DNA of 64,000 bases from Holothuria scabra (GCA_037179385.1 CM074188.1:22461318-22525317); one strand, 5' to 3'. Shown: positions 33,501-43,890, counted from the first letter of the stretch. Numbers and translations: made by a program. Notes: a model not told the origin generated them from the sequence alone.

Positions 33501-34279
33501 ACACTTCCAGTTCTTTGGCAGTTAAAAAAAATTATTGATCATTAATATTCAATATTTGATCTAGGCTATGCCTACTGACCACAATTTTTTTAACATTGAA
33601 CAATATGAATGAATTTAATGAAAATCTCGATATTTTGGGGAACTTTTAGACTAACATCGGAAGGACTTTTATGATTTACTGATGTGTGGCAGTGCTGAAT
33701 TGCAAGTCTCAGCTGCATTTATCCGGGACCAACCAAACTGTTGCAAAGCCTGAACAAAAATATCAGATTTTTCAGCAATTTCTGCAAAAAATCGGAGAAG
33801 AGGACTCCCTGGACCTCCCTGATGACGGAAAGATGTTAACGTAGACGAATTTGGTTAGAAAAGTGTGGTAATCATAAGTCAGAAACTTCCAAGTTAACTT
33901 TTTGGGCAGGAAGTGGTGTGACTTACCTTACCGTGTTATATTATAGTGTGTGGTGTACATACAATATCGTCGAGGGCGCCTGTGGGCTAGGCTAGTAATA
34001 GTGTTCGGTTGTACTTACTGCCTAGGCCTAGCCTACAGTAAATTAGGCTAGCATTATTAATATCAATAGTAACACTACGTAGCCTAGCCTTGGCTGGCCT
34101 AACGTAGGCCTATGCTGAGGAAAGGAGCATGTCATAAGCTTTTTGTTCTCTTGCTTTGCCTAAAAATTTGAGAAAAACGTTCACAAACTATTCCAAACCT
34201 TCGAATCATTCCTTATAAACATCATTCCATGTCCAGGATAAACTGGCGCTGAACAGAAGTAGCACTTCTCAATCCTCAT
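21468..34279 (-). CDS. RSL24D1: RSL24D1 (Rlp24), pre-60S ribosome biogenesis factor; five-exon gene
   Basis: Five minus-strand exons (34279-34199, 29558-29445, 27149-27013, 24394-24309, 21544-21468) join in frame into a 164-residue protein, close to the 163 residues of the human protein as I recall it. The protein is a nucleolar factor loaded on early pre-60S particles. It recruits the Drg1/SPATA5-type AAA-ATPase and is exchanged for ribosomal protein eL24 in the cytoplasm. The N-terminal L24e zinc ribbon has ligands C6, C9, C32 and C36. Next comes the very basic [21 protein letters not shown] block, then [16 protein letters not shown] and [15 protein letters not shown], and an acidic tail ending EDVEMQEN. 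All introns have GT/AG borders; phases are 0, 0, 2, 1. The start ATG has A at -3. No frameshift or stop interrupts it, so I judge it a working gene. Confidence 0.95.
22196..24102. mobile_element. hAT-type element, 1.9 kb, inside RSL24D1 intron 4
   Basis: The left end TAGGGCTGTGACGGTTAA and the right end TTCGGTTAA..TGCACAGCCCTA (read in reverse) form imperfect inverted repeats with subterminal GGTTAA words. The flanks are CTATTATA (22188-22195) and CTATTGTA (24103-24110), seven of eight identical. No transposase frame is seen. Confidence 0.8.
24309..24394 (-). CDS. RSL24D1: RSL24D1 exon 4
   Basis: Follows CTCCATTCTAG. Encodes [18 protein letters not shown], then [10 protein letters not shown]. 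The donor is a strong G/GTAAGT, leaving one base for the next codon (G/AC, Asp). Confidence 0.95.
24927..25500 (-). mobile_element. SINE family 1, tandem pair in RSL24D1 intron 3
   Basis: Two units, about 24927-25152 and 25153-25500, each begin AAGCTGCATTTTGCARACTA and carry the same body as 1430-1665. The second retains a worn tRNA-like head (GGCTCTGACTCAAACTCC in reverse). In the first unit a 19-base word, TCTACTAGATTGCTTCTTG, is repeated three times. Confidence 0.7.
25676..26060. repeat. Degenerate 60-80 bp tandem repeat in RSL24D1 intron 3
   Basis: About five units built on GCACATACTGTAC..ACC, AATAATGARATTTGATTT, ACTCA and CATTTTGGYACTGC. The units are diverged and uneven in length. Confidence 0.6.
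27013..27149 (-). CDS. RSL24D1: RSL24D1 exon 3 (45 codons plus 2 bases)
   Basis: Follows TTATTTGCAG. Encodes [16 protein letters not shown] and continues through [15 protein letters not shown]. The donor is CAG/GTGAGG. The split Arg codon (AG/A) is completed by exon 4. Confidence 0.95.
28400..28640 (+). repeat. Repeat C, uninterrupted copy in RSL24D1 intron 2
   Basis: Matches 4090-4163 and 4365-4510 in reverse, with no insert at the point where the hAT MITE sits in the other copy. It carries near-palindromic TGCACAGTGTGCACTGTG. Confidence 0.7.
29445..29558 (-). CDS. RSL24D1: RSL24D1 exon 2 (38 codons)
   Basis: Follows CCCTTTCACAG. Encodes [11 protein letters not shown] (ligands C32 and C36), then [21 protein letters not shown], nearly identical to what I recall of the animal family. 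The donor is GTG/GTATGT. A longer minus-strand frame overlapping this exon (29408-29635) is in a different register and is not the gene. Confidence 0.95.
29626..31848. mobile_element. hAT-type element, 2.2 kb, inside RSL24D1 intron 1
   Basis: The left end is TAGGGCTCAACCGAT and the right end, read in reverse, is TAGGGCCTAACCGAT. Both are followed by clusters of ATCGGATCGG. The target duplication CATAGTTA is exact (29618-29625 and 31849-31856). The longest internal frame, 30394-30813, is 139 codons and shows no transposase features, so it is probably non-autonomous. Confidence 0.9.
31923..32300. mobile_element. Partial DNA-transposon end
   Basis: Starts TAGGGTTGGGCAGTATACC and contains several ACCGGTA/TACCGG words near 32255-32300, the style of a hAT end with subterminal repeats. 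A matching right end was not found; the LINE fragment begins where it might have been. Confidence 0.45.
32302..32515 (+). pseudogene. 3' end of an RTE-like LINE: reverse transcriptase C-terminus and tail
   Basis: Codons 32302-32409 read [18 protein letters not shown] and continue to FKVNIDKFF before a TGA. The VxxWNxLPxxVVNxxSVxxFKxxxDKF pattern is the familiar last stretch of many RTE- and CR1-type retrotransposon proteins. The tail GATTAGGGCTTGGACTTCAG and GCCTTGGCCCTCCTTTGCCC follows. The catalytic part is missing, as expected of a 5'-truncated copy. Confidence 0.7.
32619..32825 (-). mobile_element. MITE family B, copy 5, interrupted by a SINE
   Basis: Reverse orientation. GTGCAGTCCCCC, CTTATTTTGAAGCAACAG and GTCACATGACTCTCAACAGCC match the family. 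The next family words, AAACTGGACWGT and CTACAC, reappear only after the SINE, at 33390-33414. Confidence 0.7.
32826..33389 (+). mobile_element. tRNA-Ala-like SINE with a LINE-derived tail
   Basis: The head at about 32845-32912 resembles tRNA-Ala(UGC): GAGCG, then CTTGCATAC, AGGTCCCCGGATCAAATCCC and GGTGGAACCA. A body of about 400 bases follows and includes TCGGATGGGGACGTTAAATG and GCGGTCCCGGGAGCAGGAC. The tail at 33316-33389 repeats that of the LINE fragment at 32447-32512. TAATTATAATGAAAC is doubled just before the head. Confidence 0.75.
34199..34279 (-). CDS. RSL24D1: RSL24D1 exon 1 (27 codons)
   Basis: Encodes [18 protein letters not shown] and continues to NDSK, with zinc ligands C6 and C9. 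It ends at AAG/GTTTGG, a weak but usable donor in phase 0. The start codon is the first ATG after a short upstream segment that carries a TATAAAG word. Confidence 0.93.
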
Positions 34280-35099
34280 TTTCACGGCTCGCTTTTTACT
34301 CTTTAAGACTTTATAGTTTTCACTCGAACACGTTAATGAGACTTCAGAGTCACTCTCATCTCTCTGTTGATGATGAGCTAGTCTCTACGATACTGTGCGT
34401 GTAGGGTAGGGACTTCCTATACATGGACAGAGTAGACTGCACGGTACATTGTCTCTACAGTACGTGTGAGAAAAGGGGCACCAAAATGGCTGTTCCTATT
34501 ACAGTATCCTGCTCTATGGCTATGGTTTTGTGTGAAAGTTTGGACTTGATCAAGTAAACAGCCATGTTTTGCAAGATCAAGGTTGAAATATTTTCGAAAT
34601 AATACAAGGTAAGGTCAAAATTACCACACTTATTGCAGGAATATGATATTGTTAGCCATTCAAGTTTAACTTTTGTTTCAAACAATACAGAGTCGCTAAA
34701 TGATACAAATTATAGCTTCACGGCAGCCATCTTGATGCGTCTTTGTTGTCCCATTGGGTGACGACTATCTACGGATAAGAGGTACTGTTACATGCTCTAT
34801 CCATGTATATATATGAAGTCCATGGTGTAGGGTTTTAGACACGAATAATTATTCTATAGGTCAGGATTACCCTTACTACGCCCACGTTACCCTGTTCTTG
34901 CACGAGCTTGCGTAATCGCGTGGTGTCAGAAAAAAAAACACACACACACACAAACACTCATGCACAGTGAACGGTCACTTACTTTGTCAAATTCCGTAAT
35001 ATTTCTCACGATTTTGCATCTGCAGCAATTTTTCAAAAGGGAAAGTAAGAGATCCCAATAGTTTTCCCAGAATCCAAAGCCGCTTTCTGCATTACTAGC
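34280..35099. other. Upstream region of RSL24D1
   Basis: Presumed promoter area. A minus-strand CAAGATGGCTGCC at about 34726-34738 resembles a YY1-type site, which is common near housekeeping promoters. A short (CA)n lies at about 34930-34950. No other gene is seen. Confidence 0.35.
34308..34315 (-). promoter_or_regulatory. TATA-like word upstream of RSL24D1
   Basis: TATAAAGT reads toward the gene and ends 29 bases before the ATG. If used, it would leave a 5' leader of only a few bases, so it may be coincidental. A longer 5' untranslated region with an upstream start is equally possible. Confidence 0.25.
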
Positions 35100-36230
35100 T
35101 CCATATCTACATATATTTATTTAAAATGGTAAAATATTTCGGCGCCCTTCGCACCGCAATACGTCCCGGCCTGATACAGTGGTGTTTACACTTGAAAGAA
35201 AAATCGGAAAACTTAGCTACTGTATTCTTACAAGCCCGAGACATGCTATTTCTTCCTGTCTGAGGGGTCTCTATATAATTTTCTGTACGCCCGCGCCATT
35301 GAAGTTAACCTTTCGAGCAAGGCTTCATATTCCAGGCAGGAAACCATTGGCCTACTCCTATCATCAGATGCCTTTCGACCTCAGTTTTCAGTTTACTAGT
35401 ATGTGTAGATGAATTCTTTAGTAATTGAAGTGTCCAAATGTTCGGCCAATAAATGTTCAGTGTTGCAGAGCAGTGAAGTTGCTACAGGAAGAAGGGGTCG
35501 ATTGCCCCCCCCCCCCCCGGGCCCCTGGCTCGAAAAAGTGAAAAATTCTGAAATTTTTCATTTGAGACACAAGTCAAATACAGCGCGGTTTTTCCACTAC
35601 TTTTCTTTACAAAATTAGGAATTTTTCCTAATAAAAGCTCCATATTTGTAATTACTGGTTTTGAAAGGCGAAATTTTCCGCGCGCTTCGCGCACCCTAAA
35701 TTGCGAACCCTTAATAATGCAGTAAGTGGTCGCTCATAAAGCAGTTAGTGGTTAAGCTTAACTTTTCCAAGCCGCTACAATGCCTTTTTCCTTAAATTTT
35801 CTTCAAAATCTGAATATAGGCATTTTTTTTAAATAGTTTGTCTAAAAACTGCAACAAAGTTTTGGGAGCTTTTTGAATGTCGCGAGAAGCCTCAATTCGC
35901 ACTCCTTAGATAACGTTATGTAACAATAATGATCTTCAGTCGAAATGCTATTTCAGATAGCTTAGTATGCTGACAAGAAACTCAGGTTCTTCGATATTCC
36001 CCCAAATATTCCAATTTGCTCACAGACCAGGAAACCCTGAATTTTAATTATTTTGTGCAATACAAGCTGCATATTTACACGTAAGTAAAAGGACACAAAT
36101 TTTCGGCGCGAGCGCCGCAAATTACTTTCTTTATACTGTAGTGTTCACACTTAAGAAAAAAATCAGAATTCAGAGGAATTCAGAGGTTTACTTTTAACCT
36201 CGAAATCTTCATTTCTAATCATTTGTACCA
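35100..36230 (+). mobile_element. Relic related to the hAT element at 54495-55636
   Basis: Two overlapping stretches match it in reverse. AGAAGGGGTCGATTGCCCCC with the upstream GTTGCAGAGCAGTGAAG matches 55200-55330, and TTTCCGCGCGCTTCGCGC matches about 55070. TCGGCGCGAGCGCCGCAAAT matches about 54690. Ends and target duplication are not recognisable. Confidence 0.6.
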
Positions 36231-36670
36231 GGGGTTGCGCCCGGATTTACCCGAAATGGGGTCAGCATACTAAGACCCCGGCAAAGGCAATGAATTAGTT
36301 TCAGTGAGACGTGACTTGGCAGGATTTGCTGCGCGGTAGCGCACCGAAATGTTTTGCTCTTTTCCAAATCTGTCCTTCATATGAGCAAAACCAAAAACAT
36401 TATCTTATATGGGCTACAGCTGAAACTTTTTAGGGGTTACTCATTTTATCGTACAAGGCCTACGTCCTAAAGCTCTCAGACGAAACTTGAAAACTTTTCA
36501 CTTTTTCGAACAAAGATTTGAAAATTGAGAGTGCAGTAGATTGGAGAAATTTAGGAATTTAATGAAAGAAAATTTGGTTTTTAGTGAGACTATAATGAAA
36601 AATTTGGTTCTTTTTATTAAAGGATATGCCTTTCAAGAGAGTTTAGAAATTTGTTGGAAGCATATTGATT
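36231..36670 (+). mobile_element. 5' part of a family F hAT element
   Basis: Begins CAGGGGTTGCGCCCGGATTT and follows 60002-60440 for some 400 bases (GAGACGTGACTTG, GCGCGGTAGCGC, GAAGATTTGAAAATT). It stops abruptly against repeat E. Confidence 0.65.
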
Positions 36671-36689
36671 GGTGCTTCACGGTTGAATG

Positions 36690-36990
36690 AAACAGGCCGG
36701 ATTGGGTTTCTTTGTACAGTATAGACGAATCCGATTAGCGCTTGTTTTTTGTGACTGTAGGCCGCCATATGTGGGGTCCATCAGCCTAAAAATCGTTTTC
36801 ATTTATTGTTATCATGAATTTCAAACCCTCATTTTTAGTGAAATTGGAGAATTCAAGATACAAATTATTGTACAACCATCCATGATAGAGGTAAGCACGG
36901 AAATTGAAAGATTTTAAGGTAACGAACCCAGTTATGGCCGACTGAAATCAGATCATCACTTGCTGTTCGGATTCGTGCATGCTAAAATAA
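36690..36990 (+). repeat. Dispersed repeat E, copy 2
   Basis: Partner of 795-1078 in the same orientation, ending near GATTCGTGCATG. It lies directly against the family F fragment. Confidence 0.65.
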
Positions 36991-37416
36991 GTCACACAGT
37001 ATTTACAAAGTAACAAACATGTGATTAAGTGATGTCTTTGTTTTGTCTAAAGACATTATTCAGTCACCGTCCATACATTGAAAAGGATTCCGTACAGCTT
37101 ACAATCGAATCCATTAGTATCAATTAGTAAGAACACGTTAATTCTATTTTAAGAACACATTAATTCCATTACACGACAGTTCTTACTTTCTTAAACCTTC
37201 TTTACACTTCCATTCAAGCTATTCTACGAACTTTGTCTCTGAAAATGTTTCGGTACGGTAGTTGCAAAGACAACAATTCCTCTAGTTTCGTAGATTTTTA
37301 GAAAGTGCCTTTCCGCCGTAGGAACTATTGCGGAATGTACAGATGGCAGAAAGACACTGTATTTGAGAAAAATTAGATAAAAATTCGGGATGATTTGCAG
37401 GAGTTGGCGTTGGTTT

Positions 37417-37454
37417 TTAGTTGCGGTGCCTGCCTTGCAGGCAACCGCAACTAA
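37417..37454. repeat. 38-base near-perfect hairpin
   Basis: TTAGTTGCGGT and ACCGCAACTAA pair exactly, with inner CCTGC/GCAGG and a two-base loop region. It lies within overlapping open frames on both strands (37224-37704). Confidence 0.7.
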
Positions 37455-37699
37455 TGCAGTTACTATCGCTATGTCAATTTTTGACTTTTCCGGCACTTTA
37501 TTTCTATCTTCTTCTAGATGCTTTGTGGTATCGAAATACGGTTTAATGCAATTTGTAGGGATGGTACTTCTCTTTCGTGTTTTTAAGTTTTGGTGGAAAT
37601 ATGATTTTCGTAAGAGTGTAAAATTGGGGGTTTTTTCACGTAAAATTTGCAAACGTGTTCTATTTTTAGTAACAATGTTGCGGAAAAACCAGGTCCGTG

Positions 37700-39620
37700 T
37701 GTAGTCTGGGGAATAATGTTGTTTAATTTAACACAGCGCCATCATTTTGGTTGTTTTTTTTTAATTCATCGAGGTGTTAAGTGAATTTTGAGTATTTATA
37801 TGAGGATTTCTTTGTAGAGATTTATTCTTTTCAAGTGACATGGTCGGGGTTGCTGTGGAGTAAAAAGTTTGATAGTTTAGAGGAGTTTTGTTCACTGTTT
37901 TTTCATAAAGTAAGTTTCTGTTGGAGGGAAACATTGTTATTGGTAGGTAAATATTATTTGTATGAGTTGGCGAGTATTAATATTTGTGTTATATCAAGGT
38001 GTCTGGTTATGGTAAATTTGTTATTTTAAAGTTTAAAATTATGTGGAGAATATAACAATGCCCAAGAAAGGCTGTTCAAAGATTTTTTTGGTAGAAAGGA
38101 AAGGTTGGCAACAAAGAAAAAGAAAGTAGGGGGTGAATTTCAAGATAAAAGTTATGAAGGGGAGAAAAATGATGATGTTAGAGTTGGGATCAAACAAAAA
38201 ATGGCTCTAGTGGATATGAAAAGAGTCAAAGGTGTGATTATGGGGAAAGTAGGGAACATGACGATCTTGATGTATTATTTATACGTTCCGAAAGATCTAC
38301 ATGTACATTTTATTTTTTCGTTGTTGTGGGTGGTAATTGTTTTTTTTTTTTCGGTGTTTGGCATTATTGGTTACAGAGAAGATGATCATCTTTATTTAAG
38401 ACAAGTCATTGTAAGTTCATTATGTACCCCTCCACATATTTACACCACGAGTTGCCATTGCTCAGAAGCTCCACTAAAGAAGAAAGCTTAAAAAACCAAA
38501 TTCAGAGGGAATGTTCTTGGGGACGTTTATACATTTAGGGAGAGGAGCACATCATAAGATGAAGAAGTGTTAACATGAACACATAGTTTAATGTAAAGAG
38601 TAGTCACGGTAGGGTTTTAACATGTTCATTCATATCTCGTTTTATATTTGTATGTGATGAGAGCAACCATTTTTTATTACGCTGGGCGGGGATCTGTTTG
38701 AGATATTGGGAAGAGGTCTGCATGAATGAAGGTTTTGCACAATCATGCAGGGACTGCTTTGGGTCTTCTGCTGGGGGAGAAGCCCTTGAAAACCAACTGA
38801 TTTGGTCTTTTTAAAGGCCATGGATAGTTCATCTCTTGTCAAAAATGTGTTGATTTTGAAATGGTTATTTAAAATTTTGAGGGGCCATATGACAGTTTGG
38901 CTTTCCTTTTTTTAATTGAGGAAGCAAGGACATCCCTTGCCTTCTCCGGGATTTACGTCACTGTAAAACATTTAAAAATGAGTGCCTTATCATTTTTTTA
39001 TATTTATGTTAAACGAACGTAAACATTAAATTTGGACCGTCTGTAGAGGGTTTAGATTGTTAGTTTACACAACGAAGTTTTGAACAGGTACAAGAAAATT
39101 CGCAATTGTAAATTTTTAGCCAGGTGGTTCATTTCGTAAATGGTAAAGTAGCAAGACACTTATTTATAAGCTAGTTACGCTCTTTTTTGTTATGTCACTG
39201 GCTGTGGTGTTATCAGCGAAACGTTTATTTTTCATGAAGTGCGTTTTTTCTTTGAAAGTGATTTGTTGAGCTATTGCATATGAGTGGTTGGAATGATGAA
39301 ATTTGTCTTTTACGGAGTTTTTTACTGGACAGTGCAGTCTTATTCATGGACCTGGCTTTCTTATTGCTTTTGCATATTTTAGGTCATCGTTTGATCAGTT
39401 GCGAGTCATGGCCATACATAAACTTGCTATATTATTATTTTTATAAGAAAAAGAAATGCATGGAAATTATTAAAACAATTTTTATATAGTGCAATGGCAA
39501 CAGTTTTGTTCCGTAGTAAGAAGTCACTGCCAGAAAGGCGACAACAAGTTCTTGATATAGAGTGTAGGAAGAAGCGAGACTGTTTAATGATGTGATGACA
39601 GACGAATCGCCGCTAATAGT
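37700..39620 (+). other. T/G-rich block with successive open frames of unknown origin
   Basis: The plus strand is conspicuously T- and G-rich. It carries frames at 37781-38029, 38105-38491 (128 codons, lysine-rich start, then a hydrophobic run FSLLWVVIVFFFSVFGIIGY near codon 90), 39274-39489 and a short one from 39494 (MATVLFRSKKSLPERRQQ). Base use differs from the flanks. No family is recognised. A degraded mobile element or endogenised foreign DNA would fit, but neither is shown. Confidence 0.3.
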
Positions 39621-40869
39621 TATAAACTAGGGACATCCATATTTTTGGTATTCGGGTTTCATGAAGGGACGTATAGATGTTGCAATTTATCTTTTATGAT
39701 TTGTAAGTGATTGATTCGGTTCTCTGATTTGTGGAGGTCAACGTCGATCAAGTGTTTATACATTACTGAACTAAGAAGTTACTGGGGAAGGGTTAGTAGT
39801 GACGTATGGGTGCGGGATTAATATAAATTGGAGAAACAGTGACAATTAATAGTCCTAAGGCTAGAGTGAAATATCATCATATTAGCATTTATGTTGAGAG
39901 AATGTAGGTGTAAGTAACGCTGACAAAGGAATTTTTACTTTGCTGTTTTATATTTTTTTAAATTTTATTTCATCATTTGTAAAGATTATGGTAAATCTGA
40001 GATATAGACACTTCTTTTGATTCTCGTTAACTTGTTATTACATGTTACTTACAACAATTTTTTTATTAGGAAAGCTGAGAGTAAACTTGGTGCGGAGCGA
40101 ACAGAACTTTTTAAAAACCATTAATCTTTAAAAATTCTTTATGTTCAACATTGGAAATTTTTTCCTTTTGTTCATTAACATAAATCCATCTTCAACCAAG
40201 TGACTACAACGTTACTGTCATGTATATACAGACTCATTATCGTTTCCAACATTACGTCATAACAGTGTACTCCACCTGTATTCACTAAACAGCTAAACAA
40301 ATGGCATGTTTTTCCTTATTAACTGCACTTATTAAAATACAATTTTGACTAACGTCTGTTTGGTCGAATGGTCTGTCTTGAGCCTTTGGCGCTTTACCAT
40401 CTTTTATCAGAAACCCTCATGCTGTACAAGGAGTTACTAAGAAGCCGGGACATTAGGGATACCTTATATTGAATGCACGGTAAACAACAGCTTGTAAAGG
40501 ACGTTTGAAATGTTATCTGATGTGACGTTTTAATCTTTCTACAGTTCTAAATCTACTGCTGTATCATCTTTTCCTGATTTACTGTCAACTATGAGTTCCA
40601 AATGAGCAAACCTCATTATACCGGCAATCGAGTATTTCTTTGGTGTGTTACACGTTCCACCTCAACCACATTTCTAAAGTGAATGAACAATGTTCCTGGA
40701 TTACAAGTGTGGAACTTAACTCTGCTATTGGGCAAAACACAATACAATTATTTTGGAATGGTATTTTTGTCCCCCTAAAATATAAAATCACCTTTAAAGT
40801 ACAAGACGACTTGGTTTGTCGGCACCGCAACTCGTCTAGACGTTCGTCTTGTTTTATTTATACGGAGTA
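39621..40869. other. Unassigned
   Basis: No repeat partner or exon recognised. The plus frame 40640-40870 and its antisense shadow show no family pattern. Confidence 0.3.
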
Positions 40870-42575
40870 AAAATCGAAATTTGAAAAGTTTCCCATTTTT
40901 GACAAATATTTAAAAACCTGAAGCTTTAATTGAAGGAAACTTTAATGTTATGACAGATTTGGGGTTTTTATTGAATAATCTGACCTACCTATGAGAAAAA
41001 TTAAGTAGTGGAGCGATTTGTACAGTTTTGGGGGCTACTGATTATCATCATGCAGGTAAGGTCCCTAGGACCATATTAGAAAATTTCCTCGCGGAAAAAG
41101 TTTGGTTTCCCATATATTTGATGTGTAATAGCGTATATATTGATGAATGCGTACGGGAGCGTTTCAGTTTTGGAGGGATGAGAAGATGATTTTTTGTCCC
41201 AAAATGTAGTTCTGACTATGTGAGCTAAGCGCAAAATTTTGGCAGAAGTAGGAACCCCAGAGAGCCGGAAATGGCGTTTCCCAGGATCCCAACTAGAAAC
41301 AAAGCAGTCCTTATTTTGAGCCTTATTTCTCAAAGAAATTTTCACTATATACCATTCTCCCCAAACGAAGAGTAAATTACAAGCATGCATTGCTCTGTTA
41401 CATTATCAGTTCGACCAAAACACTAAGTGGAGCACCACCACCAGTTGGCGTGGAGCGTACAGAAATTTATAAAAAAAACGAACTTGTCAGCTAGCCGGAA
41501 ATGTCACTTTCCAGACTTATAAATAGTAATGAAACAGCCGTTACGTTGAGCTTTTCTTAGCAATAAGTTTCACTTCAATAGAAAAAAACACCAGCTTGCT
41601 AAGTGATTAGAAAATTTCTAGATAAAAGGTATGACTACCATTAGATGAAATGGTCTTGTCTCTTTAGGGGGAAAATGCAACAGAATTGAAAACATGCTAA
41701 TGTTTTCGACTCTATGAAGACACTTCGCTGTTTTCAATTGCAAGGCCCTCTACATTGATGAAATGTTCTATGTGACTGCCCGAATTCCCAACTATTAACT
41801 ATTTCACTCCCAACTTCTTTGAAAATATGTCGTGTCAGGTTACGAGATGGCCTGAAATGAATCTTCAGTCAGACTTATGCATATGGAGACATTGTCACAC
41901 TGCTGTGTATCATTATGTGTGACTGTTAACGGCCTGGCCGATTTGATTTTCATTACCGTTGCTCGAATTCGGCTGTCGGGGCAAGACGGATTAAAACCAT
42001 CGGGCACAACATGCACATGAACAACCTCCCGTCCGTTTTGTAAGGTAATTGAGAATTGTGAGTTTCCTGGAAGAATATAAGGCCTTCTAGTAAGTAAAAT
42101 CAATAAGTTCGTCCGGAGACCGAAGTCGTTATTGGGCTTACACCTTTTATCGTTGGTCTATTAATGAAGGCTCCCTGACGAAATTAGGGTCCCAGCCTCC
42201 GTTGAAATCACTCTTGGTTACGTCTGCACATGGAACTTCCAGCTCCTTGGTCTGCAACACGAGTCTTGGTTATGGGAGACCTTTCGAGCACGGATTGAAG
42301 ATGGGGAAAGGTACATGGAAAAAAATTCAACAGAGCTACGAAGAAGTGATTAAAAATCAGTTCCGATAAGTATTAATGTATCGTTACAAAAGAAAAAAAA
42401 ATATGTTCAACACCACCCATCCGGTCACTCCAGTCATTGTGGGGGTTTGTATTATATTTGTCGGGGTTTTTATTATTATTAATTATTTTAGGCCTCCCTG
42501 ACAACAACGCCGTCCTTCCCCGACGGGGGGGGGGCGTGGCCCTCCTCCCCCTCCCCGTTGGCTCCACCCTTGATT
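40870..42575 (+). mobile_element. Family F hAT element, 5'-truncated copy
   Basis: Parallels 60510-62190. Shared landmarks are GGGGTTTTTATTGAATAATCTGAC, two repeat-A units (41205-41283 and 41425-41517), TTCTATGTGACTGCCCGAATTCC and CTCGAATTCGGCTGTCGGGGCA. The right side is a CCCGACGGGGGGG run, then GTTGGCTCCACCCTTG. The left end is missing. Confidence 0.75.
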
Positions 42576-42935
42576 TGTAGGGAGCTGCTTCTCTGAAAAC
42601 TTTCATAAAATACGCACCGACTTTGTCGTTGCCATAAATGGTCCCTTTTGTTATCCCCCTCCCTGTGCGAAGGTCTTGCATATGTACTCACAACGTCAAC
42701 CTATGTAAAAGACCGTTTTCACCTCCAGGGCTTCTGAAAGAGGATCTTTTTTTTGTTTAAACAAATACCTCCAAGCTGACTGACGACTTCTTTTTAATCC
42801 ATCTTAGCTAGGTCATAACTTAAACCATCACTGAAAGAACAAAAAATACGCACCATCCTTATTATAATGTACACAGACCTATATGCAGTGGCTTTGTGGG
42901 CGGGTTTATGGCAAACGAAAAATCAAAATAGCGAC

Positions 42936-43105
42936 TACATTATAAAAAATACGGTAGATTTACAGAACAGCAAAATCAAGAAATAAATAAGGATAACAGA
43001 AAAGTTCTGGAAACTTATTACCAAAACTTTTCATTAATCTTTATGTTTCTCTTTATTTTTTATTCTGTAAATTTACAGCGAATATGACCCATTTTTTACA
43101 GTGTA
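42936..43105. mobile_element. Short MITE, TACAYTRTAAAAAAT ends
   Basis: Left TACATTATAAAAAAT and right ATTTTTTACAGTGTA form an inverted pair with two mismatches. The subterminal GGTAGATTTACAG is mirrored by CTGTAAATTTACAGC. About 170 bases, with no coding capacity. Confidence 0.65.
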
Positions 43106-43440
43106 ATTAGATATGCCATCTCCGACTGTCAGAGGGTCCGACTTTTCAAAATTCTGTGTATGTACAGAGCAAACTAATGACGGCGCTCCTCTTATATTGT
43201 CTCTCCGGCCGAGTTACGTATTTCGGTCAAAATATTTTCTGTCCCAAACTGAAGTGATCCTGTACGCCTTTGCCTATATGTTAGCTTCGTACAATTTCTT
43301 TTCACATGAGTAAAATAGTACAGCATCCAAACACATTGGCGTTGCTGGCGTAAAGCGTACTAGGAAATGTTTGACTTTAAAAACCTCCCTTGTGGCAGGC
43401 GAAAACGGCACTTTCCTACTGATCTAAGCTACATATACCC
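43106..43440. repeat. Two repeat-A units in opposite orientations
   Basis: A reverse unit lies at 43111-43195 (GCCATCTCCGACTGTCAGAGG, GACGGCGCTCCTC). A forward unit lies at 43335-43415 (GGCGTAAAGCGTACTAGG, GGCGAAAACGGCACTTTCC). Confidence 0.65.
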
Positions 43441-43721
43441 ACTCTTTGAAGCCACAGCGTCAGGGAATGACAAGGGGCACCCCCTATATTCTCAAGAAAA
43501 TGTGGAAAGAGAATTGGGGAAAGAAGGGAAAAGGAACAAAGAGAGCACATAATTCACATTTTGCCCCCATCAATATACCCTTGCGCCGTCCCTACTCTGG
43601 ACCATGGGCGACCAGTCTCATGCACAGTCCACCAGTCAACTCATTTGGCTCTCGGTATTTTCCCTTTTCTGAAAGTTTTATTCTCAAGAAAAAAAATTAG
43701 TAGCACACCCCAGTGGGCAGG

Positions 43722-43890
43722 TGGGAGGGACTTGAACCCTCTCCTCGAATGGTCCAATTTTTTAGACAAAGGCACTCTAGTGAGTCAATATTATTTGTAG
43801 CCAGAATCCCCTCTACATGGCTGTGTATGACTCTTCCTTGAAAGTATCGTCGAAAGCAACGGTTTGTAGAGAAAAAAAATAGACGAGTGT
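43722..43890. repeat. Repeat with a tRNA-like box B, copy 1 (partner at 46385-46540)
   Basis: The minus strand has GGTTCAAGTCC, a full box B match, at about 43728-43738. The flanking CACTCTAGTGA, ATTAT.TGTAGCCA.AAT.CC and AAAAATAGACGAGT match 46427-46537. This is likely a tRNA-derived SINE remnant, but box A is not clear. Confidence 0.5.

Noticed and set aside
37224..37704. Long frames on both strands over the same bases
   Set aside because: Neither shows a domain or splice support, and they mirror each other. At most one could be real.
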